NCBI RefSeq assembly: GCF_022354825.1
Contig: NZ_CP031168.1
Span: forward strand, 3,535,501-3,599,500
From: Paenibacillus sp. H1-7
GTDB lineage: Bacteria; Bacillota; Bacilli; Paenibacillales; NBRC-103111
Length of the DNA: 64,000 nt
Direction of reading: 5' to 3'
The notes beneath the pieces are model-generated. The model was not told the origin of the DNA, made no database searches, and saw nothing but the letters and a program-made list of their open reading frames with translations. Positions 42,416 to 51,164 of the stretch are shown in pieces. A program made the translations under genes and the position numbers. How positions within the stretch are numbered: position 1 is the first letter of the stretch; each line of letters opens with the position of its first letter.

Positions 42416-43474
42416 ATGGCCAAAGCGGTACCCGTACACATTTTATCCGGATTTTTGGGCAGCGGGAAAACGACCTTGCTGTCGCAAGCGATCGATTATT
42501 ATAAACAAATGGGCAAAAGGCCGGCTGTTCTCATGAACGAGCTGGGAGATGTCAATCTGGACGGTATGCTGGTGGAAGACGACGTACCGATGACGGAAAT
42601 GCTAAGCGGCTGCATCTGCTGTACGATCCGCGGCGATCTGGGGCTGGAGCTGCGCGATTTGATACGCGACAACGACCCCGACGTCATCTTCGTCGAGTGC
42701 ACGGGCGCAGCCAATCCGATAGAGATTCTGGAAGGAGTGACCGACGCTTCGTTATTGACGGAGCTGGAGCTGAAATCGGTCATTACCGTGGTAGACGCAG
42801 CGCAGCTGCTGAGCCATCTGGAGCATGGCAAAGGCAAGACGTTCCGGCTGATGCAAGATCAGATCCGCTGCGCAACCCAGCTCATTGTGAACAAAATCGA
42901 CCTGGTCAGCCCGGTACAGCTGCCTAGAATTGAGCATGCGATCCGTGAGCTGAACGCGGTTGCGCCAATGACCGCCACCATCCGATGCCAGGTGGATTTG
43001 TCGCTGCTGGAGAAGTTGGAGAGGCAGCAAGGGGCAGTTAGCGCGGCCTCTGCAGGCACAGGCGCATCATGCGGCCATACGCATCACGAGCATGGAGAAT
43101 GCTGTAATGATCCGTCCCATTCCCATGATCATGAAGCCGGTGAGCATCGTGAACACCGTTCTCACGACCATACGGCCAGCCACCATTCTCACGATCATGT
43201 CATGGTGTACACGCATTATTTTGACGGTCCGATAGACAGCGAGCAGTTCGAGGCTCTGGTCGGGCGGCTTCCACAGGAAGTGTATCGTGCGAAAGGGATC
43301 TTGCGCTTTACCGATACGGCGAGCCCGTTCTTGTTCCAATACGCGTACCGCGAAATGGATTTTGTCAAGATTGCGCCGAAGGAGCAGGTGCCTAACGTAG
43401 CCGTGTTTATCGGCGAGCATTTTTCCAAGGAGCGCCTCGCTTCCGAACTGGCTGCATTAGAGCAAAAAGATTGA
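42416..43474 (+). CDS. CobW/COG0523 GTPase, zinc metallochaperone type
   Basis: 352 residues. Walker A is GFLGSGKTTLL, the family CXCC metal motif is SGCICCTIRG (about residues 62-71), and the GTPase base motif is NKID. A His-rich insert with a CC pair (residues about 220-262: HTHHEHGECC...HSHDHEAGEH...HHSHDH) and the CobW C-terminal domain follow. Such proteins deliver zinc to target enzymes under starvation. The candidate Zur box and the Fur-family gene directly downstream support a zinc role. AGAGGAGAGAG precedes the ATG. Confidence 0.9.
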   Translation: MAKAVPVHILSGFLGSGKTTLLSQAIDYYKQMGKRPAVLMNELGDVNLDGMLVEDDVPMTEMLSGCICCTIRGDLGLELRDLIRDNDPDVIFVECTGAANPIEILEGVTDASLLTELELKSVITVVDAAQLLSHLEHGKGKTFRLMQDQIRCATQLIVNKIDLVSPVQLPRIEHAIRELNAVAPMTATIRCQVDLSLLEKLERQQGAVSAASAGTGASCGHTHHEHGECCNDPSHSHDHEAGEHREHRSHDHTASHHSHDHVMVYTHYFDGPIDSEQFEALVGRLPQEVYRAKGILRFTDTASPFLFQYAYREMDFVKIAPKEQVPNVAVFIGEHFSKERLASELAALEQKD

Positions 43475-43533
43475 CTCCATACCTGATTTGGGGCATTATT
43501 ATCATAAGTATGCGATAAATCGAGGGATAAAAA

Positions 43534-43995
43534 ATGGCAAAACACGAGCATGATCATACTATACAGGAAACGGTGCAGGAAATGGTCCGCGCCATGTCCA
43601 ACAAGGGCTGGAGAATTACGGATCAACGTAAAAGCCTGGCTACGTTGTTCGCCGAGGCCGACGGCTATTTGTCGCCTAAGGATGTCTATGAATCGATGCG
43701 GCAAAAGTATCCCGGCGTCAGCTTTGACACGGTATACCGCAATCTTCGTTTGTTAAGCGAGATGGGGGTGCTGGAGCAGTTTTATTTGAATGAGGGCGTC
43801 AAATTCCGTGCCCGCTGCCAATCGCACCATCATCATCATATGATCTGTATCCAATGCGAGAAAACCGTCCCGTTCGAGTTTTGCCCGATGAAGCATGCTC
43901 TGAATTTGCCGGACGGATTTCAGGTTGTAAATCATCGCTTCGAAATATTCGGCTATTGCGACGAATGCGCAGCTCAATCGGCGTCGCCGCAATGA
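43534..43995 (+). CDS. zur: Fur family regulator, probably Zur
   Basis: 153 residues. The winged-helix DNA-binding half includes YLSPKDVYESMRQKYPGVSFDTVYRNLR. The C-terminal half has the metal-binding HHHHHMICIQCEKTV and the second CxxC, GYCDECAAQS, which together form the structural zinc site. Zur represses zinc-uptake and chaperone genes when zinc is replete. The assignment to Zur rather than Fur or PerR rests on the CobW neighbour and the Zur-like box. It is 59 bases downstream of the CobW gene. Confidence 0.85.
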   Translation: MAKHEHDHTIQETVQEMVRAMSNKGWRITDQRKSLATLFAEADGYLSPKDVYESMRQKYPGVSFDTVYRNLRLLSEMGVLEQFYLNEGVKFRARCQSHHHHHMICIQCEKTVPFEFCPMKHALNLPDGFQVVNHRFEIFGYCDECAAQSASPQ

Positions 43996-44003
43996 CGGGA
44001 AGG

Positions 44004-44041
44004 AGCCTTCGGATTCCATGGGGAGTCCGGAGGCTTTTTTG
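44004..44041 (+). terminator. Terminator after the Fur-family gene
   Basis: AGCCTTCGGATTCC pairs with GGAGTCCGGAGGCT (one mismatch and a G-T pair) around a 4-base loop, followed by TTTTTT. Confidence 0.85.
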
Positions 44042-44118
44042 CCTAAACTTTAGGTTTCGCTGCCTGTATCCGGCTTATTCGTTCGACAAAAGTGGAAGCC
44101 ATTCGACATAAGTCGCTG

Positions 44119-44147
44119 TTGTCAGTTGGATATTTTTGTAATATACT
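44119..44147 (+). promoter_or_regulatory. Promoter of the LacI-controlled sugar operon
   Basis: TTGTCA (44119-44124), 17 bases, TATACT (44142-44147). The expected start, near 44154, lies just before operator O1. Confidence 0.75.
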
Positions 44148-44158
44148 TTTCACATAAA

Positions 44159-44172
44159 TTAAAGTGCTTTAA
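44159..44172 (+). promoter_or_regulatory. LacI-family operator O1
   Basis: TTAAAGTGCTTTAA is a near-perfect palindrome followed by CTTTA. It sits immediately downstream of the predicted transcription start, where bound LacI-type repressor would block elongation. Confidence 0.72.
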
Positions 44173-44198
44173 CTTTACTGCTGGAGATCGTCTGCAGA

Positions 44199-44221
44199 CA
44201 AAGAGTATAAGCTCTTTTTTT
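44199..44221 (+). terminator. Short hairpin with T run inside the operon leader
   Basis: AAAGAG pairs with CTCTTT around a 6-base loop and is followed by more T. It lies between O1 and O2, before the first gene, and might attenuate basal transcription. The stem is weak. Confidence 0.4.
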
Positions 44222-44231
44222 AAATCAAAAG

Positions 44232-44245
44232 TTTAAGCGCTTTAA
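44232..44245 (+). promoter_or_regulatory. LacI-family operator O2
   Basis: TTTAAGCGCTTTAA followed by CTTTA matches O1 at most positions. The two centres are 73 bases apart, about seven helical turns, which would allow a DNA loop between two repressor dimers. The regulator is probably the product of 47481-48470. Confidence 0.72.
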
Positions 44246-44274
44246 CTTTAATATCGATATGGAGGTGGTTGGAA

Positions 44275-45171
44275 TTGAAATTAAGCAAGGCCATGAGAAG
44301 GGAAGCCAGGACATTTTATTTCTTCATATCGCCCTGGATTATCGGCTTCCTCGTGATTACACTGTACCCGGTGGCAGCTTCGCTTGCTTACAGCTTTACG
44401 GACTATGATATCATTCACGATCCCGAATTTATAGGTTTGGGGAACTACTCGGAGCTGTGGAACGATGAACAGTTCTGGAACTCGATTTATGTTACGTTGA
44501 AGTATACGCTCATCAGCGTTCCGTTGACGCTGCTGCTTTCCCTCGCATTTGCTCTTCTGATCAACCAGAGAATTCCGCTGCAAGGCTTTTTCCGTACCGC
44601 GTTATATTTTCCGAGCATGATCTCGGGCGTTGCCATGTCTTTGTTATGGTTTTGGGTGTTCAATCCTCAAGCCGGACTCTTCAACTATATTTTGTCTCTG
44701 TTCGGCGTCGAGCCGATTCTATGGCTGCTGGATGCCAGCTATGCCATATGGGCTCTAATCATCATGTCGTTCTGGGGCATGGGATCAGGGATGCTGATCT
44801 TCTTGGCAGGACTGCAGGGCGTGCCCGTAAGCTTGCTGGAAGCGGCGAAGCTCGACGGCGCCAATCGCTGGACCTCGTTTTGGCGGGTTACGCTGCCGAT
44901 GATTTCACCGGTATTTTTATTCCAGCTCATTATCGGAGTGATTGAGTCGTTCCAGGTATTTACGCAAGCCTACACCATCACACAGGGAGGTCCAAGCTAC
45001 TCGACCTGGTTTTATGTATACAACATTTACGTCAGCGCTTTCAAAAATTTCCGATACGGCTACGCCTCCGCCATGGCATGGCTGCTGCTGGTCGGTGTTA
45101 TGCTCGTCACGTTCCTAATATTTAATACGTCACAGAGATACGTTTACTACGAAGGGGGCCGGGAACGATGA
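44275..45171 (+). CDS. Sugar ABC transporter permease, MalF/UgpA type
   Basis: About 298 residues from TTG 44275, chosen because GGAGGT lies 8 bases before it; a TTG at 44269 is too close. Six membrane helices; EAA loop LEAAKLDGANRWTSFWRVTLPM. It opens an operon of six genes on the same strand (permease, permease, binding protein, LacI, kinase, glycosidase) and should form the import channel with the next gene. As usual for this family, the ATPase is not encoded here. Confidence 0.9.
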   Translation: MKLSKAMRREARTFYFFISPWIIGFLVITLYPVAASLAYSFTDYDIIHDPEFIGLGNYSELWNDEQFWNSIYVTLKYTLISVPLTLLLSLAFALLINQRIPLQGFFRTALYFPSMISGVAMSLLWFWVFNPQAGLFNYILSLFGVEPILWLLDASYAIWALIIMSFWGMGSGMLIFLAGLQGVPVSLLEAAKLDGANRWTSFWRVTLPMISPVFLFQLIIGVIESFQVFTQAYTITQGGPSYSTWFYVYNIYVSAFKNFRYGYASAMAWLLLVGVMLVTFLIFNTSQRYVYYEGGRER

Positions 45172-46055
45172 ACGAATCGTCTGTTGCACGTACGAGACAT
45201 ACTGCGGGCCGCACCGGCACATTCCGCTCGGATCCTGTACGGATTATCTGCTTTGTCGTACTGCTGGGATTAACGGCGGCCATGCTCTCTCCCGTTTGGT
45301 TCATGATATCGACCTCACTCAAAAGCCCGAAGGAAATGCTGATGTTTCCTCCTACATGGATTCCGCAAACGTTCGCATTCGACAACTTCGCGGAGCTGTT
45401 TAGGAACAGCGACCTCAAATTCGGCCGTCAGTACGCGAACAGCCTTATCGTCGCTCTGCTTGCCGTTATCGGCACGGTGCTCAGCTCCAGCTTCGTCGCA
45501 TTTGGATTTGCACGGTATAGCGCGAAGATGAAAGGGTTCTTCTTCATGCTGCTGATGAGCACCTTGATGCTGCCTTATCCGGCGGTCATGATCCCGCAAT
45601 TTATTTTGTTTTATAAAATCGGGCTGCACGATTCGCTGCTGCCGCTGATTGTTCCGTCCTTTTTCGGCTCGGCTTACATGGTGTTTTTACTGAGGCAGTT
45701 TTTCCTCTCCCTGCCTAACGAATTGTTCGATGCGGGACGAATGGACGGCTGCTCGGAGATCCGTTTGTATTGGAACATTACGCTTCCTTTATCCGGCTCC
45801 GTATTGGCTACCGTATCGATTTTTACGTTCATTTGGTCATGGAATGACTTGCTCGCTCCGGTGCTATATTTGGATTCGCAGGAGAACTTCACGCTTCCGA
45901 TAGGCATGGCCGCCATGCTGTCGTCCAAGTTCCGCATTGCTCCATGGAATTTGTTAATGGCCGCGTCGATCTTGTCGGTGCTGCCGATCATCGCGTTATT
46001 TGCCGTTGCGCAGAAACGGTTTGTAGAGGGGATAGTGACTACCGGGATTAAGTAG
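45168..46055 (+). CDS. Sugar ABC transporter permease, MalG/UgpE type
   Basis: 295 residues. It overlaps the previous gene by 4 bases (ATGA), so translation is coupled. Membrane helices and an EAA loop (FDAGRMDGCSEIRLYWNITLPLS) place it in the MalG group. The C-terminal end is RFVEGIVTTGIK. Confidence 0.92.
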   Translation: MNESSVARTRHTAGRTGTFRSDPVRIICFVVLLGLTAAMLSPVWFMISTSLKSPKEMLMFPPTWIPQTFAFDNFAELFRNSDLKFGRQYANSLIVALLAVIGTVLSSSFVAFGFARYSAKMKGFFFMLLMSTLMLPYPAVMIPQFILFYKIGLHDSLLPLIVPSFFGSAYMVFLLRQFFLSLPNELFDAGRMDGCSEIRLYWNITLPLSGSVLATVSIFTFIWSWNDLLAPVLYLDSQENFTLPIGMAAMLSSKFRIAPWNLLMAASILSVLPIIALFAVAQKRFVEGIVTTGIK

Positions 46056-46103
46056 CTCTAGGGATTGCATGAGAATCCATCTGAATATTAGGGGGAAGCC
46101 ATT

Positions 46104-47456
46104 ATGAAACGAATGAACAAGCGGTCGAAAGCGGCATTGAGTCTGATGATCGGATTAGCTCTAGTATTAACGGCGTGTTCGGGAGCGAATGACGCCAAGT
46201 CGGATAGTACCGTTACGATTACTCACTATACGATAGACTCGCCCGACAGGACGTTTGTCGAGAAGCTCATTCCGGATTTCGAGAAAAAGCATCCGAACAT
46301 CAAGGTGAAAGTGACGAAAGCGCCTTATGAGCAGTTCGACTCGAAGCTGCAATCGTCTATCGCGGCCAAGAATGCCCCGGACGTCACCTCGCATTGGGGA
46401 TACGGCGGCTTTATGGAGTATTACAACAAAGGAATTTTGGCCGATTTGACCGAAATCATGAAGAGCGACAATTTCAAAGCCTCCGACTACAGTATTCCGG
46501 AGGATGTAATGAATATATACAAGGTAGACGGCAAAACGTACGGCATCCCGTTGAACAGCTATGTTACCGTAATGCTTTATAACAAAGATTTGTTCGACAA
46601 AGCAGGACTTGCCTATCCGCCGACAAACTATGAGGACAAAAGCTGGACGTTTGAGAAAATGGTCGACTATGCGGCGAAAATGACCGTCGATTCCAAGGAC
46701 TTGAGCAAAGCGCAGTACGGCGTCGATTTCGGCTGGGGAGAGCGCGATCAGCGGCCGCAATATTTCAATGGCAATGTATACTCGGAGGATACATGGACGA
46801 ACGGAGGCAAGCCAACGGCCGTCAACCTGACCAAACCGGAGGTCGTTCAGGCGTACAAGACGATTTACGGGCTAATTTGGGATAAGAAGGTTTCTCCGAC
46901 TCCCGCATTTTCCAAATCGGTATCCGGCCAATTCGGCGATCCGTTCCTGTCCGGCAAGATCGGGATGTCAGTAGTCGGATCGTGGAGCCTGGCGTCGGCC
47001 AAAGATTTCAGCTTCAAGGTCGGTGTAGCGGCTGTGCCTCAAGGGCCGAATAAAAAAGTCCGCAGCGTTCTCTACGTCGATCCGCTGTTCGTGCTGAAGG
47101 ATTCCAAGCATCCGAAGGAAGCGTATGAATGGATCAAATATTTGATATCGACCGAGGTGCAGGAAAAGTCGATCGAGCTGAGCGGCGGCAACCCTCCGGT
47201 CAACCAGAAAGCGGCGGAGAAATACTATTCGAACTTCGAGGGCATCGATCCGAAGCAAATCAAGGAAGTGTACGAAGGGGCGTTCAAATACGGCTTCGAA
47301 TCGTATAACCATCTGATTTCCGGCTACTCGCAAATTAACGAGCTGTTCATTAACGAATTGGCATCCGTGGAGAACGGGGAGAAGAAAGTCGAAGAGGTGC
47401 TGCCCGGCATCCAGGATAAGCTGTCGAAGCTGATTCAGCGTACCAATAAACAATAA
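46104..47456 (+). CDS. Extracellular sugar-binding lipoprotein
   Basis: 450 residues with signal peptide and lipobox LTAC, then the family 1 solute-binding fold: ITHYTIDSPDRTFVEKLIPDFEKKHPNIKVKV. The long middle contains the DLTEIMKSDNF and KVDGKTYGIPLNSYVTVMLYNK segments typical of sugar-binding proteins. It delivers a mono- or oligosaccharide to the two permeases. A phospho-sugar glycosidase in the same operon suggests a beta-linked disaccharide. Confidence 0.92.
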   Translation: MKRMNKRSKAALSLMIGLALVLTACSGANDAKSDSTVTITHYTIDSPDRTFVEKLIPDFEKKHPNIKVKVTKAPYEQFDSKLQSSIAAKNAPDVTSHWGYGGFMEYYNKGILADLTEIMKSDNFKASDYSIPEDVMNIYKVDGKTYGIPLNSYVTVMLYNKDLFDKAGLAYPPTNYEDKSWTFEKMVDYAAKMTVDSKDLSKAQYGVDFGWGERDQRPQYFNGNVYSEDTWTNGGKPTAVNLTKPEVVQAYKTIYGLIWDKKVSPTPAFSKSVSGQFGDPFLSGKIGMSVVGSWSLASAKDFSFKVGVAAVPQGPNKKVRSVLYVDPLFVLKDSKHPKEAYEWIKYLISTEVQEKSIELSGGNPPVNQKAAEKYYSNFEGIDPKQIKEVYEGAFKYGFESYNHLISGYSQINELFINELASVENGEKKVEEVLPGIQDKLSKLIQRTNKQ

Positions 47457-47480
47457 TGTTGGAACAGGAGCTGTTGCTTC

Positions 47481-48470
47481 ATGAAAGTTAGCATCTACGA
47501 TGTTGCCAAAAAAAGCGGCTTGTCCGTCGTTACCGTATCGAGAGTCATCAACAATGCAGGTTCGGTGCGCGAGAAAAACCGGGAAAAGGTGCTCGCCGCA
47601 ATGAAGGAGCTCGATTACCGCCCGAATGCGGCCGCCCGGAGTTTGGCCCGGGGGAAAACAGGCATCATCGGTCTGTCGATTACGACGCTGCAGGATATGT
47701 TCCTTGATGCGGTGGTCAAGGAAGTGAACGACCGGCTGGCGGAAAAAGGGTACTTCCTGGCGCTTTCCGTATCCACGGACGGTGCGGATTCCATCTTCAG
47801 CGACTTGTTTCAGGAGGACCGGGTGGACGGCGTCATTGTGCTGTCCCCGTTAGAGGAGGACCCGTACGTTACGGAGCTGAAGAAAAAGAAAATCCCGTTC
47901 GTCATGCTCGATAACCAACGCAAGCATGCTTCCGTCTCATCCGTCCTTGTCGATAACTTCAAGGGAGGCTATGAAGCGACGAAGCATTTGATCGAGCTCG
48001 GGCATCAGCGCATCGCCCATATCAAGGGACCGGAGCCTTTCCTGAGCAGCGTGGAGCGGGAGCGCGGCTTCTTGCAGGCAATGCAGGAAGCCGGACTGAC
48101 TCCTTTCGCCATCGAGCAAGGGGACTTCAGCATTACGTCGGGCTATCAAATTGCGAGCGGCTGGATTCAGGCGGGAACGCTCCCGACGGCGGTATTTGCG
48201 GCCGACGATTACATGGCGTTCGGCGTCATGGATGCCTTCAAGAACGAAGGCATCCGGATCCCCGGCGACGTATCGTTGGTCGGATACGACAATCATCCGT
48301 TTACGTCCGAATTTCAGCCGGGCTTGACGACGGTTCGCCAGCCTGCGGAAAAAATGGGAGCGCAGGGAGTGGACCTGCTGCTCAAATGGATTGAAGGCAC
48401 GGGCAAGCGCAGCGTTACCATACAGCTTGAACCGGAGCTTATTATCCGGGGCTCTACGGGACGAGTATAA
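47481..48470 (+). CDS. LacI family transcriptional regulator
   Basis: 329 residues. The helix-turn-helix is SIYDVAKKSGLSVVTVSRVIN and the hinge helix RPNAAARSLARGKTG. The periplasmic-binding-like effector domain follows. It sits inside the operon it should control; the operators at 44159 and 44232 are the obvious targets. Inducer unknown. The ribosome site is CAGGAGCTG. Confidence 0.93.
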   Translation: MKVSIYDVAKKSGLSVVTVSRVINNAGSVREKNREKVLAAMKELDYRPNAAARSLARGKTGIIGLSITTLQDMFLDAVVKEVNDRLAEKGYFLALSVSTDGADSIFSDLFQEDRVDGVIVLSPLEEDPYVTELKKKKIPFVMLDNQRKHASVSSVLVDNFKGGYEATKHLIELGHQRIAHIKGPEPFLSSVERERGFLQAMQEAGLTPFAIEQGDFSITSGYQIASGWIQAGTLPTAVFAADDYMAFGVMDAFKNEGIRIPGDVSLVGYDNHPFTSEFQPGLTTVRQPAEKMGAQGVDLLLKWIEGTGKRSVTIQLEPELIIRGSTGRV

Positions 48471-48498
48471 AAGATGAACGATTCAGGAGCGGATGGCG

Positions 48499-49485
48499 AT
48501 GAAACATTATTTGGGTGTAGATGCCGGCGGCAGCAAGACGTACGCCATGATAACGAACGAACTGGGCGAAATTGTTGGCAAATGGCATAGCGGCAACGGG
48601 AATCATCAAATCAATTACGACGAGGCTAGAGCGAATATCGGCGAGTCCGTCCGGCTCGCGCTCCATCAAGCCGGACTCGATCCGGGCGGAATCGAATCCG
48701 CATGCTTCGGGCTGGCCGGAGCGGACCGGCCTGTCGATTTCTCAATACTTCGTCCCATGATCGGAGAACTTGGATTTGCAAAATACGATATCGTATGCGA
48801 TACGATGATCGCGATGCGGGCAGGCACTTCGAGGTCTTACGGCGTCGTGTTGATTTGCGGCAGCGGTACGAACAGCGCGGGGCGGAACCGGCAGGGAGAG
48901 GACTACCAATGCGGCGGCTTCGATTATCAATTCGGCGACTTCGGCGGCGGATGGACGCTTGCCGTTGAGGCGTTTCGCTCGGTCATTCGCGCGTGGGACG
49001 GCCGGGAACGCCCGACGCTGCTAACCGGGCTGCTGCTTGAGTATTTGGGATATGACTCCGTGCTGAAAATGTTCAACGACTATTTGGATAACGGGAAGTC
49101 CGTACCGGTCGATGTGACCAAGCTGATTTTTCAAGCGGCGGGCCAAGGCGACGAGGTTTCGCTCGCTATTTTGCGCAGACAAGGCGAGGAGCTCGGCAAA
49201 TCGGCTTGTGCCGTTATTGAACGGCTGAACATGCGCGAGGAGACGTTCGATATCGTGCTTGCCGGAAGCGTCGTTACTAAAGGAGAAGGACCGTATATCA
49301 CCGACTGCATCCGTGCCGCGGTTCGCGGTTTGGCTCCCAACGCATCGCTGCTCAAGCTGCGTACTGAGCCGGTCATAGGCGCGTTGTGGATGGCTATGGA
49401 GGCGGAAGGAACGCCTCTCAACCGGTCTGTGTACGAACGGTTGAGTCAAGTGACGGATTATCATGATGTTCACTCACGAACGTAG
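48499..49485 (+). CDS. BadF/BadG/BcrA/BcrD-type ATPase, N-acetylglucosamine-kinase-like sugar kinase
   Basis: About 328 residues from ATG 48499 (AGGAGCGG before it). The ASKHA phosphate-1 motif is GVDAGGSKTYAM, the second nucleotide-binding motif GSGTNSAGR, and GDFGGGWTLAVEA follows as in GlcNAc/glucosamine kinases. In this operon, without any PTS, it probably phosphorylates the imported sugar in the cytoplasm so that the next gene product can act. Which hydroxyl is phosphorylated is not shown. Confidence 0.85.
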   Translation: MKHYLGVDAGGSKTYAMITNELGEIVGKWHSGNGNHQINYDEARANIGESVRLALHQAGLDPGGIESACFGLAGADRPVDFSILRPMIGELGFAKYDIVCDTMIAMRAGTSRSYGVVLICGSGTNSAGRNRQGEDYQCGGFDYQFGDFGGGWTLAVEAFRSVIRAWDGRERPTLLTGLLLEYLGYDSVLKMFNDYLDNGKSVPVDVTKLIFQAAGQGDEVSLAILRRQGEELGKSACAVIERLNMREETFDIVLAGSVVTKGEGPYITDCIRAAVRGLAPNASLLKLRTEPVIGALWMAMEAEGTPLNRSVYERLSQVTDYHDVHSRT

Positions 49486-49497
49486 GAGGTTCGCTCA

Positions 49498-50805
49498 ATG
49501 AAAGACGCATTGAAAGTAGCGGTAATCGGCGGAGGCTCGTCCTATACGCCCGAGCTCATGGAGGGGATCATTACCCGCTTTGCGAAAATGCCTGTGAAGG
49601 AGCTGTGGCTCGTCGATATCGAGGAAGGACGGCACAAGCTCGACATCGTGGGCAATTTGGCCAAACGGATGGTTCGGAAGTCGGGTTTGCCCATGGAGGT
49701 CCATATGACTTTGGACCGTAGGCGGGCCATCGATCAAGCGGATTTCGTGACTACGCAAATGCGGGTAGGGCAGCTGGGGGCTCGCAAATGGGATGAGCAC
49801 ATTCCGAACCGGTATGGCGTCATCGGGCAGGAAACGACGGGTCCCGGGGGGATGATGAAGGCGCTGCGGACGATTCCCGTCCTTCTGGAGCTGTGTCGGG
49901 ATATCGAGGAGCTGAGCCCTGACGCCTGGCTGCTGAATTTCACGAACCCTGCGGGTATGGTGACCGAGGCCATACACAAATATTCCAACGTAAAAAGCAT
50001 TGGCTTATGCAATGCTCCCATCGGGCTGCACAAATGGCTGATGAATCTATACAATACGCCTGCAGAACACATTTACACAGAGTTTGTCGGCTTGAACCAT
50101 CTGCACTGGGTGACGCGCGTGGAAATCGCGGGCGTTGACAAGCTGCCGGAGCTGCTGGCGCGGAGGGAGGAATATTCAGCCGGCAACGTCCCGCCGAGCG
50201 AATGGGATCCGGATTTCCTCGTATCGCTGGGAGCGCTTCCGTCGTATTATTTGAAATATTTTTATATGACCGACGCTATGCTGGATGAGCAGCTCGTATC
50301 CAAGGTGCACGGGGGGACCCGTGCGGAAATCGTTCAGAAGGTGGAGGCGGAGCTATTCGAGCTGTACCAGAGCCCAGATCTACAGGAAAAGCCGAAGCAG
50401 CTGGAAAAGCGCGGCGGTGCGTATTATTCGGAAGCGGCGGTTAATCTCATGGAATCGTTGTATAACGATAAGCGGGACATACAAGCCTTAAACGTCGTTA
50501 ACGGCACGACACTCGATTTCCTGCCCGAGGATTCGGTTATTGAAGTCAACTGCGTCGTGACAAGAAGCGGCCCGCTGCCGGTTGCGGTAACGAAAGTACC
50601 GGAATCGGTCAAAGGCTTGACTGCCGCCGTCAAAACGTATGAGCGGCTGGCGATCGATGCTGCCGTTCAAGGCAGCCGCGAGCTGGCGCTGCAGGCGCTC
50701 GTTCATCATCCGCTTGTACCGTCGGTGCGAGTGGCCAAATTGATGCTGGACGATTTGCTGGAAGCGCACAAACGGTATTTACCGGCCTTTTTCTCCCGAG
50801 CCTAG
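49498..50805 (+). CDS. Family 4 glycosidase, 6-phospho-beta-glucosidase type
   Basis: 435 residues. The Rossmann NAD-binding motif is VAVIGGGSSYTPELMEG. The metal-binding Cys and His lie in SIGLCNAPIGL and EFVGLNHLHW, and NPAGMVTEAI is a further family mark. GH4 enzymes hydrolyse 6-phospho-glycosides by an NAD- and Mn-dependent oxidation-elimination mechanism. Its usual substrates come from a PTS; here an ABC importer and a kinase replace it. The ribosome site is AGGAGGTTCGC. It is the last gene of the LacI operon. Confidence 0.93.
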   Translation: MKDALKVAVIGGGSSYTPELMEGIITRFAKMPVKELWLVDIEEGRHKLDIVGNLAKRMVRKSGLPMEVHMTLDRRRAIDQADFVTTQMRVGQLGARKWDEHIPNRYGVIGQETTGPGGMMKALRTIPVLLELCRDIEELSPDAWLLNFTNPAGMVTEAIHKYSNVKSIGLCNAPIGLHKWLMNLYNTPAEHIYTEFVGLNHLHWVTRVEIAGVDKLPELLARREEYSAGNVPPSEWDPDFLVSLGALPSYYLKYFYMTDAMLDEQLVSKVHGGTRAEIVQKVEAELFELYQSPDLQEKPKQLEKRGGAYYSEAAVNLMESLYNDKRDIQALNVVNGTTLDFLPEDSVIEVNCVVTRSGPLPVAVTKVPESVKGLTAAVKTYERLAIDAAVQGSRELALQALVHHPLVPSVRVAKLMLDDLLEAHKRYLPAFFSRA

Positions 50806-50944
50806 TTCCCCAGAGGAACGACTAGACTCCAACCGGATACCAGAATAGTACCGTGTTCAGGAACCGAATGCGGACAGAGGAAGGTCCCATATCGGGATCC
50901 CCCTGCCGCATTTCATATTCATTGGTTTCCCAACCAACCCAAAG

Positions 50945-50968
50945 TCGCGATTAACGCGACTTTTTTAT
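50945..50968 (+). terminator. Terminator of the sugar operon
   Basis: AGTCGCG/CGCGACT stem with a TTAA-type loop, followed by TTTTTT. The 130 bases before it hold a second, weaker hairpin (CGGACAGAGG.../CCCCCTGCCG) and nothing else that I can see. Confidence 0.85.
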
Positions 50969-50981
50969 GTGAAAAAATCAA

Positions 50982-51010
50982 TTGACACAAATCACCAGCG
51001 ATGCTAATAT
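50982..51010 (+). promoter_or_regulatory. Promoter of the sulfate ABC operon
   Basis: TTGACA (50982-50987), 17-base spacer, TAATAT (51005-51010). It gives a leader of about 150 bases before the first gene. No SAM-I riboswitch or other known riboswitch was found in the leader. Confidence 0.8.
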
Positions 51011-51014
51011 ACTG

Positions 51015-51029
51015 ACTATAAATCATAGT
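51015..51029 (+). promoter_or_regulatory. Candidate operator at the sulfate promoter
   Basis: ACTAT-AAATC-ATAGT, 5-bp arms, overlapping the expected transcription start. A cysteine-type repressor (CymR) is a plausible ligand but its site is not recognised with confidence. Confidence 0.35.
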
Positions 51030-51164
51030 AATCGCATCGGAATAAATGTTTAATCGACCGGACCACCGGAGATAGCATTCTGGATTAGGCAATCGTCCTG
51101 ACCTTGCTCAACAGATTACATATGGTTTCTACCTAATGGTGGTTAGAAGAGGGGAGAAAGAAAT

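Noticed and set aside
51020..51160. Possible SAM-I riboswitch before the sulfate operon
   Set aside because: The conserved SAM-I core segments were looked for and not found; only small hairpins are present.
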